Origin: Labrenzia sp. VG12
GTDB lineage: Bacteria > Pseudomonadota > Alphaproteobacteria > Rhizobiales > Stappiaceae
Assembly (NCBI RefSeq): GCF_002237595.1
Contig: NZ_CP022529.1
Coordinates: 5,913,549 to 5,977,548 of the forward strand
Direction of reading: 5' to 3'
Length of the DNA stretch: 64,000 nucleotides
Position numbers and translations under genes: made by a program. Shown here in pieces: positions 17,383-26,449 of the stretch. The notes under the pieces were generated by a model. The model worked only from the letters and a program-made list of their open reading frames with translations. It was not told the DNA's origin and searched no databases. The first letter of the stretch is position 1. The number at the start of each line of letters is the position of its first letter.

Positions 17383-18538
17383 AAAACGCACGCGTCGCAG
17401 ACCGCCGCGTGTTGAAGCGCTCGCAAGTCTGCCTCTGTTCTTCCGCCTGGACGGCCGCAAGGTTGTTCTGGCCGGCGGCACGGAAGCAGCAGGCTGGAAG
17501 GCGGAACTATTGGCAGCGTCCGGCGCGAGCGTTCACATCTTTGCCGAAGAACTGGACGAAGGTTTCGCTGCACTCCTTGAAAAGGGAGGGGCAGGCGGGA
17601 CCTTCATCCACCACAGGCAGCCCTGGAGTGCGACCAGTTTCGAAGGGGCAACTTTGGCGATAGCCGACGCCGGTAGCGAGGGCGAAGCCCAGGCCTTCTA
17701 TTGCGCGGCCCGCGCCGCTGGCGTTCCGGTCAATGTCATTGACACCCCGCGCTTCTGCGAATTCCAGTTCGGCTCCATCGTCAATCGCTCGCCCGTTGTG
17801 ATCGGCATCTCCACCAACGGCGTCGCTCCGATCCTCGGTCAGGCCATCCGCCGCCGCATCGAGGCGCTCTTGCCGCGCTCGCTTCAGGCCTGGGCCGCCT
17901 TTGCCGGCTTGGTGCGTGGCCGCGTGCTGGAGACCCTCAAGGCCGGTGCGGAACGTCGCCGGTTCTGGGAACGGTTCACGGATCTGGCCTTTTCGGGAAA
18001 GACGGCACCAAAAGACCCCCTGGGATGCGATGTCGGATCCTTGTTTCAGGAAGCGGCCGAAACGGGGAGGGGACGTGTTTCCGTGGTGGGCACAGGCGAC
18101 GGAGACGCGGAACTTCTGACACTGAAAGCCGTCCGGGCCCTGCAATCGGCCGACGTGATCTTTTTTGACGCGTGTGTCGAGGACGATGTCCTGGAACTCG
18201 CCCGCCGGGAGGCGAAGAGGGTGGTCATCAAAAAGCAGCTTGGCGCCCCGCGCGGACAAGATGCCAAAATCATTGAGGACATGAGCGCGCTGGTCGAGGA
18301 CGGCAAGCACGTGGTGCTGCTCAAGTCCGGTAACCTGTCAGCAACCCGGGAATTGCGCGTGTTGCTTGCGCGCGGCCTGTCGGTCTCTCAAATTCCGGGT
18401 GTTGAGAGGGGCCTGGCCGAATTCGCACCCTTTTCATCATTTGCGACCGGCAAACCTGAGACAACGGCTACGCTCTTGCACCATTTGTCTCCGCCGTCCG
18501 TCAAACGACCCGTTCGGGAGGAATCAGCGCGTCGGTGA
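17357..18538 (+). CDS. cysG: Siroheme synthase CysG with shortened, degenerate methyltransferase domain
   Basis: This protein of about 393 residues starts inside the end of nasA (ATG at 17357, AAGGA 11 bases upstream; an earlier ATG at 17330 has no such site). Residues 25-220 form the precorrin-2 dehydrogenase/sirohydrochlorin ferrochelatase part (FFRLDGRKVVLAGG, NVIDTPRFCEFQFGSIV, STNGVAPILGQAIRRR). The C-terminal part begins like the uroporphyrinogen-III methyltransferase (VVGTGDGDAELLTLKAVRAL). It lacks the GGDPFxFGRGGEE-type motif and about the last 90 residues of that domain. The methyltransferase half is therefore probably inactive and a separate SUMT would be needed. It ends convergently, overlapping the next gene by 15 bases. 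Confidence 0.85.
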   Translation: MPRSHKPVEKRTRRRPPRVEALASLPLFFRLDGRKVVLAGGTEAAGWKAELLAASGASVHIFAEELDEGFAALLEKGGAGGTFIHHRQPWSATSFEGATLAIADAGSEGEAQAFYCAARAAGVPVNVIDTPRFCEFQFGSIVNRSPVVIGISTNGVAPILGQAIRRRIEALLPRSLQAWAAFAGLVRGRVLETLKAGAERRRFWERFTDLAFSGKTAPKDPLGCDVGSLFQEAAETGRGRVSVVGTGDGDAELLTLKAVRALQSADVIFFDACVEDDVLELARREAKRVVIKKQLGAPRGQDAKIIEDMSALVEDGKHVVLLKSGNLSATRELRVLLARGLSVSQIPGVERGLAEFAPFSSFATGKPETTATLLHHLSPPSVKRPVREESARR

Positions 18539-20758
18539 CACCCTGTCCAACGTCTCCTCCAGCGAAAGCGTTGCGAGTTCCTCGCCTTGCCGGCCGCGCC
18601 GGATATCTGCCTGTCTGACGACATCCGGAAAACGCATGTCGATGTCTTCTTCCAGTTTGGCGACGGTGGTCAGAAAATCCTTGAGCGCCAGCAGCGACGC
18701 TGTGTCGTCCAGGGCTTCCGCTCCGGCCCGCAGCAACGTGTCGCGCTGGCTGACGCGCATCGCCAGGCTGCGCAAATCGCCGTCCTCGCCAAGCCAGCAG
18801 GCAACTTTCCAGAACTCCAGCGGCACGTGGCGGCGGTATTCGTTGTCCGGCAGGCCGGCATAGACCGGATCGTCGACGGAGAAGATGGGACCGCCGAACA
18901 CAGTGATCCGCTTCTTGTCGTCATGGGCGGCGCGCAGGATGGCGTTTTCCAGGGCGGCCCAAAGACGCTTTTCCTCCCCCGGAGACCAGTCGGAGGAATC
19001 GCGATTATGCGCATTGAACTTGGACGTCTGCGGCGCAACATTGGGCCAGGCGTGGCTGTCGGCGTCAGCGGCCAGTCCCTGTTCCAGCGTGCCCCAGACC
19101 GGGTCGAGCCTGCGCACGATATGCCCGCGCGAGAAATCGATCCTTGCGGCAAAACCCTGGTCCTCGCCAGGAGCCAGCCGGTTGTTGTTCCGCCGGTCGT
19201 AAAAAGGGGCGCCGGTCTGAAATTCCCGGCCAATCCTGTCGTCGTAGAACCAGCTGGAGGCCTCGGCGGCTTCGGCAAGCCTGGCGCTGATCGCCTGGGG
19301 CCTGTCGGCGTATAGATATCTTTCTCCCGTTTTTCGGGTCAGGCCGAACACGGATTCGCCGTCGATGTTGCAGGCCGTCAGCATGGCCATCTTGCGCGCC
19401 TTGTGCATGACGACCGAAAAATGCGTATAGGCAAGCTCGTGGCTCGGCCGGCAGCGGCGCTGAAACTGTGGGAAGAGGTCCACGGCGACACCGTCCCGGA
19501 TTTCGGGCAGAGGAATAACCACACCGGGCAGGAAATTTTGGTCGTAGCCCTCCGACGCGGCCAGCGCGCTCATGTCGCGCGCTTCCGGGCCAAAGGGCCT
19601 GCCAGTGCCGGTACTGGTGTCGGTGGAAGCCCTGGACTGGTGTTCGGGCGGGGCGATGTGCGCCGGAGTGGCCGGCGCATGACCGGCGCCGCCGACGCCG
19701 ACCGTGATTTCCACCGGGAACTGCCAGGTGACCGTGCCGTCCGCATTCACACGCTGGTGGGGTGCGGCGACCGGCTCCGTGTCCTTGCGGGACCGTGTTG
19801 TCTCATAGGGGCGGGCGGAATTGCCCCTGTCGAGCGCGTTGATGACGAGCTCGCGTCTCGGAACGGCCAAACCGTCCTGCTGCTCGGTGATGTCCTTGAC
19901 GATCCGGCTGATCCGGATGCCCTCATTGACGGAATCCGGGGCAAAACCTGTCGGATGCGCGCCTGGGTCCTTGACCGCGCCCCAGTGGTGAAGGGCGATC
20001 ACCTGCCACAGATTGTTGAACACCGGCGAGCCGGAGGAACCGGGTTCGGTGTCGGCGAGATAATGCAGGGCGGTCTCGTAGCGGGCGGCGATCAGGTTGT
20101 CCTGCAGCACGACCTCCTTGGGCCGCCCGTCCGGATGCTGGATGATATTGGCGAATTCGCCGATCGCATGTTTGTTGGCTGAGGCCGACAGCGCGTTGTA
20201 GCCGAAGTCCTGCAGCTGGCGTGGGCCGGACACACGCTCGCCGACGGCGACGATGACATAGTCGAGAAGATCGACGTCGCTGGCGATGAACAACCGGTCG
20301 GCATCCAGGCGGTAGACGGTTTGCGGCCGTGTCCGCCCGCTCGGATCAACTTCCAGCTCGAACTCGATTTCAGCCGCATTGGCGTGGTCCGGGCTGGGCA
20401 GCACATGGAAATTGGTGATGAAGAGATCCGGGGAGATCAGGAACCCTGTTCCGGTTCTGGAGCCGCCGAACAGCGACACGCGGGCAACCGATCGTGCGGC
20501 CATGGCACCCGCCTCCAGAAAGGCCACGGGCACAAAATTGCTCCGCGGTCCCTGCCGCGCTTCGGCGCCCGACGGCCGGTTGCTGATGCTGGCTTCCCGC
20601 CTGAGGGACGCAGCGCGCCGCCGGCTGGTGTTCGGTTCGCTGGTCAGCGGGTCGCCGTCGAGCGAGGCCAGCGTGGTTTCCCGTTCGCTTTCCGTCGCGC
20701 TGATCCTGCGCCGCGCAGCCTGTTCCAGCCGCTCGTCCAGTGCCTCGAAATCGACCAT
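18524..20758 (-). CDS. Trypsin-like serine protease fused to DNA/RNA non-specific endonuclease
   Basis: This 744-residue protein combines two hydrolases. Residues about 75-310 form a trypsin/V8-like protease with the triad His118 (LFITNFHVLP), Asp166 (LDYVIVAV) and Ser242 (PGSSGSPVFN). Residues about 420-700 form a NUC1-type endonuclease with His546 in SRGHIVRR (family DRGH) and metal-ligand Asn582 in TSKFNAHN. A low-complexity, Pro/Gly/Ala-rich linker joins them. I start at the ATG at 20758 because GGGAGAAG lies just upstream. No signal peptide is seen, so it is probably cytoplasmic. It stands alone, convergent to cysG. The role is unknown; a regulated suicide or defence effector is one possibility. 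Confidence 0.85.
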   Translation of the reverse strand: MVDFEALDERLEQAARRRISATESERETTLASLDGDPLTSEPNTSRRRAASLRREASISNRPSGAEARQGPRSNFVPVAFLEAGAMAARSVARVSLFGGSRTGTGFLISPDLFITNFHVLPSPDHANAAEIEFELEVDPSGRTRPQTVYRLDADRLFIASDVDLLDYVIVAVGERVSGPRQLQDFGYNALSASANKHAIGEFANIIQHPDGRPKEVVLQDNLIAARYETALHYLADTEPGSSGSPVFNNLWQVIALHHWGAVKDPGAHPTGFAPDSVNEGIRISRIVKDITEQQDGLAVPRRELVINALDRGNSARPYETTRSRKDTEPVAAPHQRVNADGTVTWQFPVEITVGVGGAGHAPATPAHIAPPEHQSRASTDTSTGTGRPFGPEARDMSALAASEGYDQNFLPGVVIPLPEIRDGVAVDLFPQFQRRCRPSHELAYTHFSVVMHKARKMAMLTACNIDGESVFGLTRKTGERYLYADRPQAISARLAEAAEASSWFYDDRIGREFQTGAPFYDRRNNNRLAPGEDQGFAARIDFSRGHIVRRLDPVWGTLEQGLAADADSHAWPNVAPQTSKFNAHNRDSSDWSPGEEKRLWAALENAILRAAHDDKKRITVFGGPIFSVDDPVYAGLPDNEYRRHVPLEFWKVACWLGEDGDLRSLAMRVSQRDTLLRAGAEALDDTASLLALKDFLTTVAKLEEDIDMRFPDVVRQADIRRGRQGEELATLSLEETLDRVSPTR

Positions 20759-21003
20759 GTGCTTCTCCCGTTTGCCTGACCAGGACTTGTGCAACGGCAA
20801 CTGCACAACCCTAGCCTCAGGTGGCGGAGGTCACAACCGTTCCGGAAGCCTTTCTGGCCGGAAAACGCCGCGTAAAGCCAGGGAGGCCGTTTTTCGCGAG
20901 CTCCGGCTCGCGGCATCACAGGCAGCCGATTGGCAAAGCTTTGCCGAGCGCGGGGGGCCACATTGGGAGAGGTGGTGTTTTCTGAGATGTCGGTGGTTTG
21001 GAA

Positions 21004-21078
<75 letters not shown>

Positions 21079-21506
21079 CTATGCGTCGCTGGTGGACGCT
21101 TTCCAGGTCCGGGCCGGAGCGTTGAAAACGCCGGGCGTTTGGGACGCGGAAGCTGGCCCCGATCAGCGGCGCCGACCGGAATGAGGGGGCTTTTGCCATA
21201 AGAGCCCTGGGGACGCAAGCGGAGTTTTGCATTTTTTTCAAGACGTGCCGGATGGCGAAGAAAGCGGCTGCAGGGATTGCAGGAAAGTGGCCAAAAGCCG
21301 GTCCTGCCGGCTGGAGAGACCCCTGTGGATATTAATCAAGGGGCCAAGGGCGGGCCGCCTGCGCGAGAAATCTGTCTCCTGCCTTGAAAGACGGAGAGGG
21401 CGGGGCGCTCGGACGTCTCTTTAATTGGCGCGCGCGAGCCAATTCCGGGCGCCGGCGCGGGCTTTGCAAGCCTGTGCCCGGTTGGTAAGAAGAGGAAACC
21501 GGCAAG
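21079..21506. other. Non-coding stretch between tRNA-Thr and the small upstream gene of murA
   Basis: About 430 bases without a convincing gene. Short open frames here lack ribosome-binding sites and family features. The right end holds the AGAAGAGG ribosome-binding site for the 21507 gene. It would contain the tRNA-Thr promoter (on the minus strand) and that of the 21507-murA pair, but no clear -35/-10 pair stands out. Confidence 0.5.
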
Positions 21507-21701
21507 ATGGACAAGGGCGCCATGAGCGAAAAAGAGTTGAAAGACCAGGCTGTTGCCGAAGGTGAAGAGGCTGAGGGGACACCTGCGAACCAAAAGGCGG
21601 ATAAGGCGGCGGTCAAATCGAAGGACGAGCGGCTGGCAGAAGCGCTGAGAGCCAACCTGCGTCGTCGCAAATCCGCTGCAAAGGCGCGCAAGGACGGATG
21701 A
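21507..21701 (+). CDS. Small charged hypothetical protein upstream of murA
   Basis: This 64-residue, highly charged protein has an acidic N-terminal half and a Lys/Arg/Ala-rich C-terminal helix (RLAEALRANLRRRKSAAK). A good ribosome-binding site (AGAAGAGG) lies 10 bases before the ATG. An internal ATG five codons on is also possible. Short proteins ending in such an Arg-rich helix are often encoded just before murA in related alphaproteobacteria; this is from memory of gene order. No function is known. No membrane segment or signal peptide is present. Confidence 0.7.
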   Translation: MDKGAMSEKELKDQAVAEGEEAEGTPANQKADKAAVKSKDERLAEALRANLRRRKSAAKARKDG

Positions 21702-21867
21702 TGCGTGCTTGTGTGCGCCGGTTGCCCGGTGGCCGGCCGCGAAATTGCCCGAAAGCGGGCGCGTCGCTGCCTTGCATGGGCCATAAGTTGCGTGTAGACC
21801 GCTGGCTCTGGTTGAGCACTTTCTAGGGATGACCGCGCGGGGCGCGCGGGCTGGTTCGGGGAAAAAC

Positions 21868-23157
21868 ATGGACAGTATCAAGGTCGTTGGCGGTACGGAG
21901 CTGAACGGAACCATCCCGATTTCGGGCGCAAAAAACGCGGCGCTGCCGCTGATGATCGCCTCGCTCCTCACGGATGAAACCCTGACGCTGTCGAATGTGC
22001 CGCGCCTGCGCGACGTTGCCCAGCTGATGCAGATCCTGTCCAATCACGGCGTCGACTATTCGGTCAATGGCAAGCGCAGCGGCCAGGATGAACTGGCCGG
22101 TCAGACGCTCAATCTGACCGCACGCGAGATTGTCGACACGACCGCGCCCTATGAACTTGTTTCCAAGATGCGTGCCAGTTTCTGGGTCATCGGCCCGCTG
22201 GTGGCCCGTTGCCACGAGGCGCGCGTGTCGCTGCCCGGCGGCTGTGCCATCGGCACGCGTCCGGTCGATTTCTTCATTGACGGCCTGACCGCGCTTGGCG
22301 CGGAGATCGAGATCGACGGCGGCTATGTGGTCGTTCGGGCGCCGGGTGGCCTGAAAGGCGGCCGCGTGGAGTTTCCGAAGGTCTCCGTCGGCGCGACCCA
22401 CACCATCATGATGGCGGCAACGCTGGCGGCGGGCGAGACGGAAATCGTCAACGCGGCCCGCGAGCCGGAAGTCGTCGATCTGGCCAAGTGCCTGAAGGCC
22501 ATGGGCGCGCGCATTGAAGGTGAGGGCACCGAAACCATTCGTATCCAGGGCGTGCCGCGCCTTCACGGCGCCCATCACGCCGTGGTGGCGGACCGGATCG
22601 AGACCGGCACCTATGCCATGGCTGTTGCCATGACAGGTGGCGACGTGCTGCTTCAGGGCGCCCGCACCGATCTTCTGGATGCCGCATTGGATACCCTGCG
22701 CCAGACCGGAGCGGACATCACCCAGACACCGGACGGGATCAAGGTCTACCGGAACGGCAATGGCATCCAGCCGGTGGACGTCACCACCGAACCGTTCCCG
22801 GGGTTCCCGACAGATCTTCAGGCGCAGTTCATGGCGCTGATGACCAAGGCGGGCGGCACCAGCCGGATCACCGAGACGATCTTCGAAAACCGGTTCATGC
22901 ATGTCCAGGAACTGGCGCGCCTGGGCGCCCAGATCCATATTGACGGCCGCACGGCAACCATCGACGGTGTCTCGACCTTGCGCGGCGCGCCGGTGATGGC
23001 CACCGACCTGCGCGCATCCGTCTCGCTGGTGATTGCCGGCCTGGCGGCGGAAGGTGAAACCACGGTCAGCCGCGTTTACCACCTCGACCGCGGTTTTGAA
23101 CGCCTGGAAGACAAGCTCACCCGCTGCGGCGCACAGATCGAGCGCATTTCCGGCTGA
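21868..23157 (+). CDS. murA: UDP-N-acetylglucosamine 1-carboxyvinyltransferase MurA
   Basis: This 429-residue cytoplasmic enzyme transfers enolpyruvate from PEP to UDP-GlcNAc in the first committed step of peptidoglycan synthesis. It shows the start-proximal substrate motif ISGAKNAALP, and the catalytic loop PGGCAIGTRPVD with Cys126, the residue alkylated by fosfomycin. The C-terminal RVYHLDRGFE segment also fits. I use the ATG at 21868 (GGGGA upstream), because the family begins MDxIxVxGG; an open frame extends 13 codons further upstream. It converges with the DUF3124 gene 14 bases away. Confidence 0.95.
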   Translation: MDSIKVVGGTELNGTIPISGAKNAALPLMIASLLTDETLTLSNVPRLRDVAQLMQILSNHGVDYSVNGKRSGQDELAGQTLNLTAREIVDTTAPYELVSKMRASFWVIGPLVARCHEARVSLPGGCAIGTRPVDFFIDGLTALGAEIEIDGGYVVVRAPGGLKGGRVEFPKVSVGATHTIMMAATLAAGETEIVNAAREPEVVDLAKCLKAMGARIEGEGTETIRIQGVPRLHGAHHAVVADRIETGTYAMAVAMTGGDVLLQGARTDLLDAALDTLRQTGADITQTPDGIKVYRNGNGIQPVDVTTEPFPGFPTDLQAQFMALMTKAGGTSRITETIFENRFMHVQELARLGAQIHIDGRTATIDGVSTLRGAPVMATDLRASVSLVIAGLAAEGETTVSRVYHLDRGFERLEDKLTRCGAQIERISG

Positions 23158-23171
23158 TCGCGGGAAGTGCT

Positions 23172-23651
23172 CTAGTCGCCCGCCAATTTCCGTTCGATCA
23201 CCCGTCCGCGTGAGGCAAAGGACGGCCCGGGGCCGCCGCTGCCGCTGGTCATGATCGCTTCCGCGATCGGGCTGAGGGCGGGCGTTTCGGACGTCCATTC
23301 CAAGAGGAAATTGGCGCCGACCCCGCCACTTGTATCGTTGATCGGAATGAGTGCGGTGCTCGATTGCAGCGGCGCAAGGGTGACAGGGGCCTCCAGGAGC
23401 GCGCGCAGCAACTTGCCATCCTCGCCGTGATAATCCACGCGGGTCAGCGTGATTTCCGTGTCCGGATCGACATTGTGAACCGCCAGCGTGGCCGCCAGAA
23501 GGTCCGACCGGTTGGGATGGGAAAAAACGCGCGAATAGGCGGGCACATAGATTGTCTCGCCAAGGACCTTTTCCGTGAAGTCCTGCGCCGGGGCCGTGGC
23601 AGGGGCGAAAAGGCCGGCAACGAGAACAAGGCCGGACAGCAGTTTCTTCAT
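23172..23651 (-). CDS. DUF3124 family exported protein
   Basis: This 159-residue protein has a clear signal peptide (MKKLLSGLVLVAGLFAPATA, cleavage near APAQ), so it is exported. The mature part contains the DUF3124 pattern IYVPAYSRVFSHPNR, a predicted beta-rich core (LAATLAVHNVD), and the GVGANFLLEW segment. The function of the family is unknown. The gene is transcribed towards murA and is divergent from the 23783 gene. Confidence 0.8.
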   Translation of the reverse strand: MKKLLSGLVLVAGLFAPATAPAQDFTEKVLGETIYVPAYSRVFSHPNRSDLLAATLAVHNVDPDTEITLTRVDYHGEDGKLLRALLEAPVTLAPLQSSTALIPINDTSGGVGANFLLEWTSETPALSPIAEAIMTSGSGGPGPSFASRGRVIERKLAGD

Positions 23652-23782
23652 GTCGCTCTCGCCAGTGCTGGCATTATCTTGATCATTGGGGCAGTTTCTT
23701 GGATGACACGGTGGATTGCAAGATCAGCGGCGCTGGTGCCGGTCGTGTCATCGGGGATCTCACAATTCAGGAGCGGACGATC

Positions 23783-23995
23783 ATGGGTGCACAGACAATC
23801 CGGTTCCTGATCCAGGTCTCCTTCGCGATGGCCGGCATGGTGGCGGTTGTCTTCGTGCAGGCGCCCTATGGTCCGACGCTGGCTCTGTTTCTGCTGGTCT
23901 TCGGCCTCTGGCTCGGACGGCGCGTCTTCATGCGCATCGCGACACTCGACGAGGTCAAGAAGGACCTGCGCCAGCGGGTCGATGAGGGGCCATAG
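23783..23995 (+). CDS. Small two-helix membrane protein
   Basis: This 70-residue protein has two hydrophobic helices (TIRFLIQVSFAMAGMVAVVFV and PTLALFLLVFGLWLGRRVFM region) and a charged C-terminal tail. I start it at the ATG at 23783 because AGGAG lies about ten bases upstream. An upstream in-frame ATG at 23699 would add 28 residues of no membrane character and has no ribosome-binding site. I do not recognise a family. It lies between a divergent exported protein and the DUF2948-hisD pair. Confidence 0.6.
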   Translation: MGAQTIRFLIQVSFAMAGMVAVVFVQAPYGPTLALFLLVFGLWLGRRVFMRIATLDEVKKDLRQRVDEGP

Positions 23996-24135
23996 TTGGC
24001 AGCATGCCGGGTCTGACAGGATTGCACATTGCCAAAGTGCCAATTCCCCATTAGGTCATCCCACTTGGGGGCGGGGCGAAAATCGCCTATATGCCTTCTG
24101 CCACAGAACGATTGACCGGATCAGAACAAGACCAA

Positions 24136-24573
24136 ATGGACCAGCTGAAACTCGCCGCCCTTGATCTGGAGGATCTTCAGGTTCTCTCCGCCCACCTTCA
24201 GGACGCCGTCTTGACGGTCGCCGACATCCGCTACCTGCCCAAGGAGCAGAAGGCGGTGTTCGTGCTGAACCGCTTTGTCTGGGACAAGGAAGCCGACAAG
24301 CGGTCGAAGGAACATGAGCGCCGCCGGTCTGCACTTGCCTTTGCGCAGGTCACGGCGATGAAAGCGCAGAACATCAACCAGCGGGCCAAGGGCGCCGTGC
24401 TGGAGCTGCTGGCCGTGACATTCGAAGCTGGTGAAGAACCGTCCGGCAAGATCCTGCTGGCCTTTGCCGGCGGGGCCAGCCTGGAACTCGACGTGGAATG
24501 CATCGAGGCCCAGCTGTCGGATCTGGGCGCCGCCTGGTCGACACCGAACCTGCCACAGCACGATCTCAGCTGA
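24136..24573 (+). CDS. DUF2948 family protein
   Basis: This soluble protein of about 145 residues matches the alphaproteobacterial DUF2948 family: LKLAALDLEDLQVLSAHLQDAV at the N-terminus (quoted from residue 4), ADIRYLPKEQKAVFVLNRF, and the C-terminal LELDVECIEAQLSDLGAAW. Function is unknown. It is conserved immediately upstream of hisD in this group, as here with 54 bases between them. The ATG at 24136 gives the usual N-terminus; an ATG at 24091 would add 15 residues. Confidence 0.8.
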   Translation: MDQLKLAALDLEDLQVLSAHLQDAVLTVADIRYLPKEQKAVFVLNRFVWDKEADKRSKEHERRRSALAFAQVTAMKAQNINQRAKGAVLELLAVTFEAGEEPSGKILLAFAGGASLELDVECIEAQLSDLGAAWSTPNLPQHDLS

Positions 24574-24627
24574 ACAACTAAACTGGAAATTGACCGGTGC
24601 CGGGCACCTGAGCAAATGGAGTGACGC

Positions 24628-25923
24628 GTGGTTCTACGCCTGAATAGCAGCGATACCGGGTTTGAGGACCAGTTCAAGGCGCTTCTGGCCGGCAAGCGGG
24701 AAGTCTCCGAAGACGTCGACCAGATCGTTCGGGACATTCTGGACCGCGTGCGCACGGAAGGCGATCGCGCGGTTCTGGACTATACCGCCAGGTTTGATCG
24801 CCTTGAGGCCGGGTCCATGGCGGAACTCAAGGTATCCGAAGCCGAGATCGAGGCGGCCCTGAGCCAGGTGCCGGCCGAGACGCTTGACGCGCTCCAGCTC
24901 GCCCATGACCGCATCAAGTCGCATCACGCGCGCCAGATGCCGAAGGACGACCGCTACACCGATGCCATCGGCGTTGAGCTTGGTTCGCTCTGGACGGCTG
25001 TCGAGGCCGTCGGTGTCTATGTGCCGGGCGGCCTGGCCAGCTATCCAAGTTCGGTCCTGATGAATGTGGTTCCGGCGCAGGTCGCCGGCGTGGAACGTAT
25101 CGTCATGGTCGTGCCGAGCCCGGACGGTGTGCTCAACCCGCTGGTTCTGGCGGCTGCAAGAGTGTCCGGCGTTTCGGAAATCTATCGCATCGGCGGCGCC
25201 CAGGCGGTTGCCGCGCTGGCCTATGGCACGGAAACGATCGCACCGGTCGCCAAGATCGTCGGGCCGGGCAACGCCTTTGTCGCGGCGGCCAAACGCCGGG
25301 TGTTCGGCACGGTTGGCATCGACATGATCGCCGGCCCCTCCGAGGTGCTGATCCTGGCCGATGGCGAAAACAATCCGGACTGGCTGGCGGCCGATCTTCT
25401 GGCCCAGGCTGAACATGACACCGCCGCCCAGTCGATCCTGATCACTGACAGTGCCGAGCTGGCAGACGAGGTGGAAAAGGCGGTCGAGGCGCAGCTGAAG
25501 ACCTTGCCGCGCGAAGAGGTCGCGCGCGCCAGCTGGCAGGATTTCGGTGCCATCATCCAGGTGGATGACCTGGAAGGAGCCATGCCGCTCGCCAACCGGA
25601 TCGCACCGGAGCACCTGGAACTGGCTGTTGCCGATCCCGAAGCGCTCCTGAAAAAGGTCCGCAATGCCGGGGCGGTTTTCCTGGGGCACTATACGCCGGA
25701 GGCGATTGGCGATTATGTCGGCGGGTCCAACCACGTTCTGCCGACGGCGCGCTCGGCCCGGTTCTCGTCCGGCCTGTCCGTGTTGGAATTCGTAAAACGC
25801 ACCTCGATTTTGAAATGCAATCCTGACAATCTGCGACAGCTTGGCCCCGCGGCCATCGCACTTGGAGAATCGGAGGGGTTGTCGGCGCATGCCCGCTCTG
25901 TTTCCATCAGGCTGAACTTGTAG
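24628..25923 (+). CDS. hisD: Histidinol dehydrogenase HisD
   Basis: This 431-residue enzyme makes the last two oxidations from L-histidinol to L-histidine, using NAD and zinc. Family signatures include VYVPGGLASYPSSVLM, the PGNAFVAAAKR segment, IDMIAGPSEVLILAD, the zinc/active-site stretch AEHDTAAQS, and the C-terminal GGSNHVLPT. It starts with GTG; GGAG lies seven bases upstream. Its length is normal. It sits apart from other his genes, in the conserved DUF2948-hisD-UPF0262 order. Confidence 0.95.
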   Translation: MVLRLNSSDTGFEDQFKALLAGKREVSEDVDQIVRDILDRVRTEGDRAVLDYTARFDRLEAGSMAELKVSEAEIEAALSQVPAETLDALQLAHDRIKSHHARQMPKDDRYTDAIGVELGSLWTAVEAVGVYVPGGLASYPSSVLMNVVPAQVAGVERIVMVVPSPDGVLNPLVLAAARVSGVSEIYRIGGAQAVAALAYGTETIAPVAKIVGPGNAFVAAAKRRVFGTVGIDMIAGPSEVLILADGENNPDWLAADLLAQAEHDTAAQSILITDSAELADEVEKAVEAQLKTLPREEVARASWQDFGAIIQVDDLEGAMPLANRIAPEHLELAVADPEALLKKVRNAGAVFLGHYTPEAIGDYVGGSNHVLPTARSARFSSGLSVLEFVKRTSILKCNPDNLRQLGPAAIALGESEGLSAHARSVSIRLNL

Positions 25924-25951
25924 GCAGGCAGAACAAAGAGGCTTCATCAGG

Positions 25952-26449
25952 ATGAGCGAACCGCAATCCGATCCACAGCAGACCGGCAGCCGGCTGGTGG
26001 ACGTGGTCCTGGATGAAGCCTCCATTGCCCGCTCGACGCCTGAAGTCGAGCACGACCGTGCTGTTGCGATCTATGACCTGATTGAGGAAAACACGTTCCA
26101 GCCGGTGGGGCATCCCACCGCGAATTATGTGCTCAATCTCTCGGTGGTCGAGAAAAAGCTCGTCTTGCGGATTCGCACCGAGGATGACGGCGAGGTGGTC
26201 ACGCATGTCCTGTCCCTGTCGCCCCTGCGCAAGATCGTCAAGGATTACGATCTGATCTGCGAAAGCTATTACGAGGCGATCCGGCACGCGACACCGAGCC
26301 AGATCGAGGCGATCGACATGGGCCGCCGCGGCGTCCACAACGAGGGCTCCGCGATCCTGATGGAGCGGCTTTCCGGCAAAATCGAGGTCGACATGCAGAC
26401 CGCACGGCGTCTGTTTACCCTCGTCTACGCGTTGCACTGGAAGGGCTGA
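25952..26449 (+). CDS. UPF0262 family protein
   Basis: This 165-residue soluble protein matches UPF0262: RLVDVVLDE at the start, EVEHDRAVAIYDLIEEN, the LSLSPLRKIVKDYDLICESY core and IEAIDMGRRGVHNEG. Its function is unknown. It lies directly after hisD and its TGA overlaps the ATG of the phosphatase gene, so the two are coupled. Confidence 0.88.
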   Translation: MSEPQSDPQQTGSRLVDVVLDEASIARSTPEVEHDRAVAIYDLIEENTFQPVGHPTANYVLNLSVVEKKLVLRIRTEDDGEVVTHVLSLSPLRKIVKDYDLICESYYEAIRHATPSQIEAIDMGRRGVHNEGSAILMERLSGKIEVDMQTARRLFTLVYALHWKG

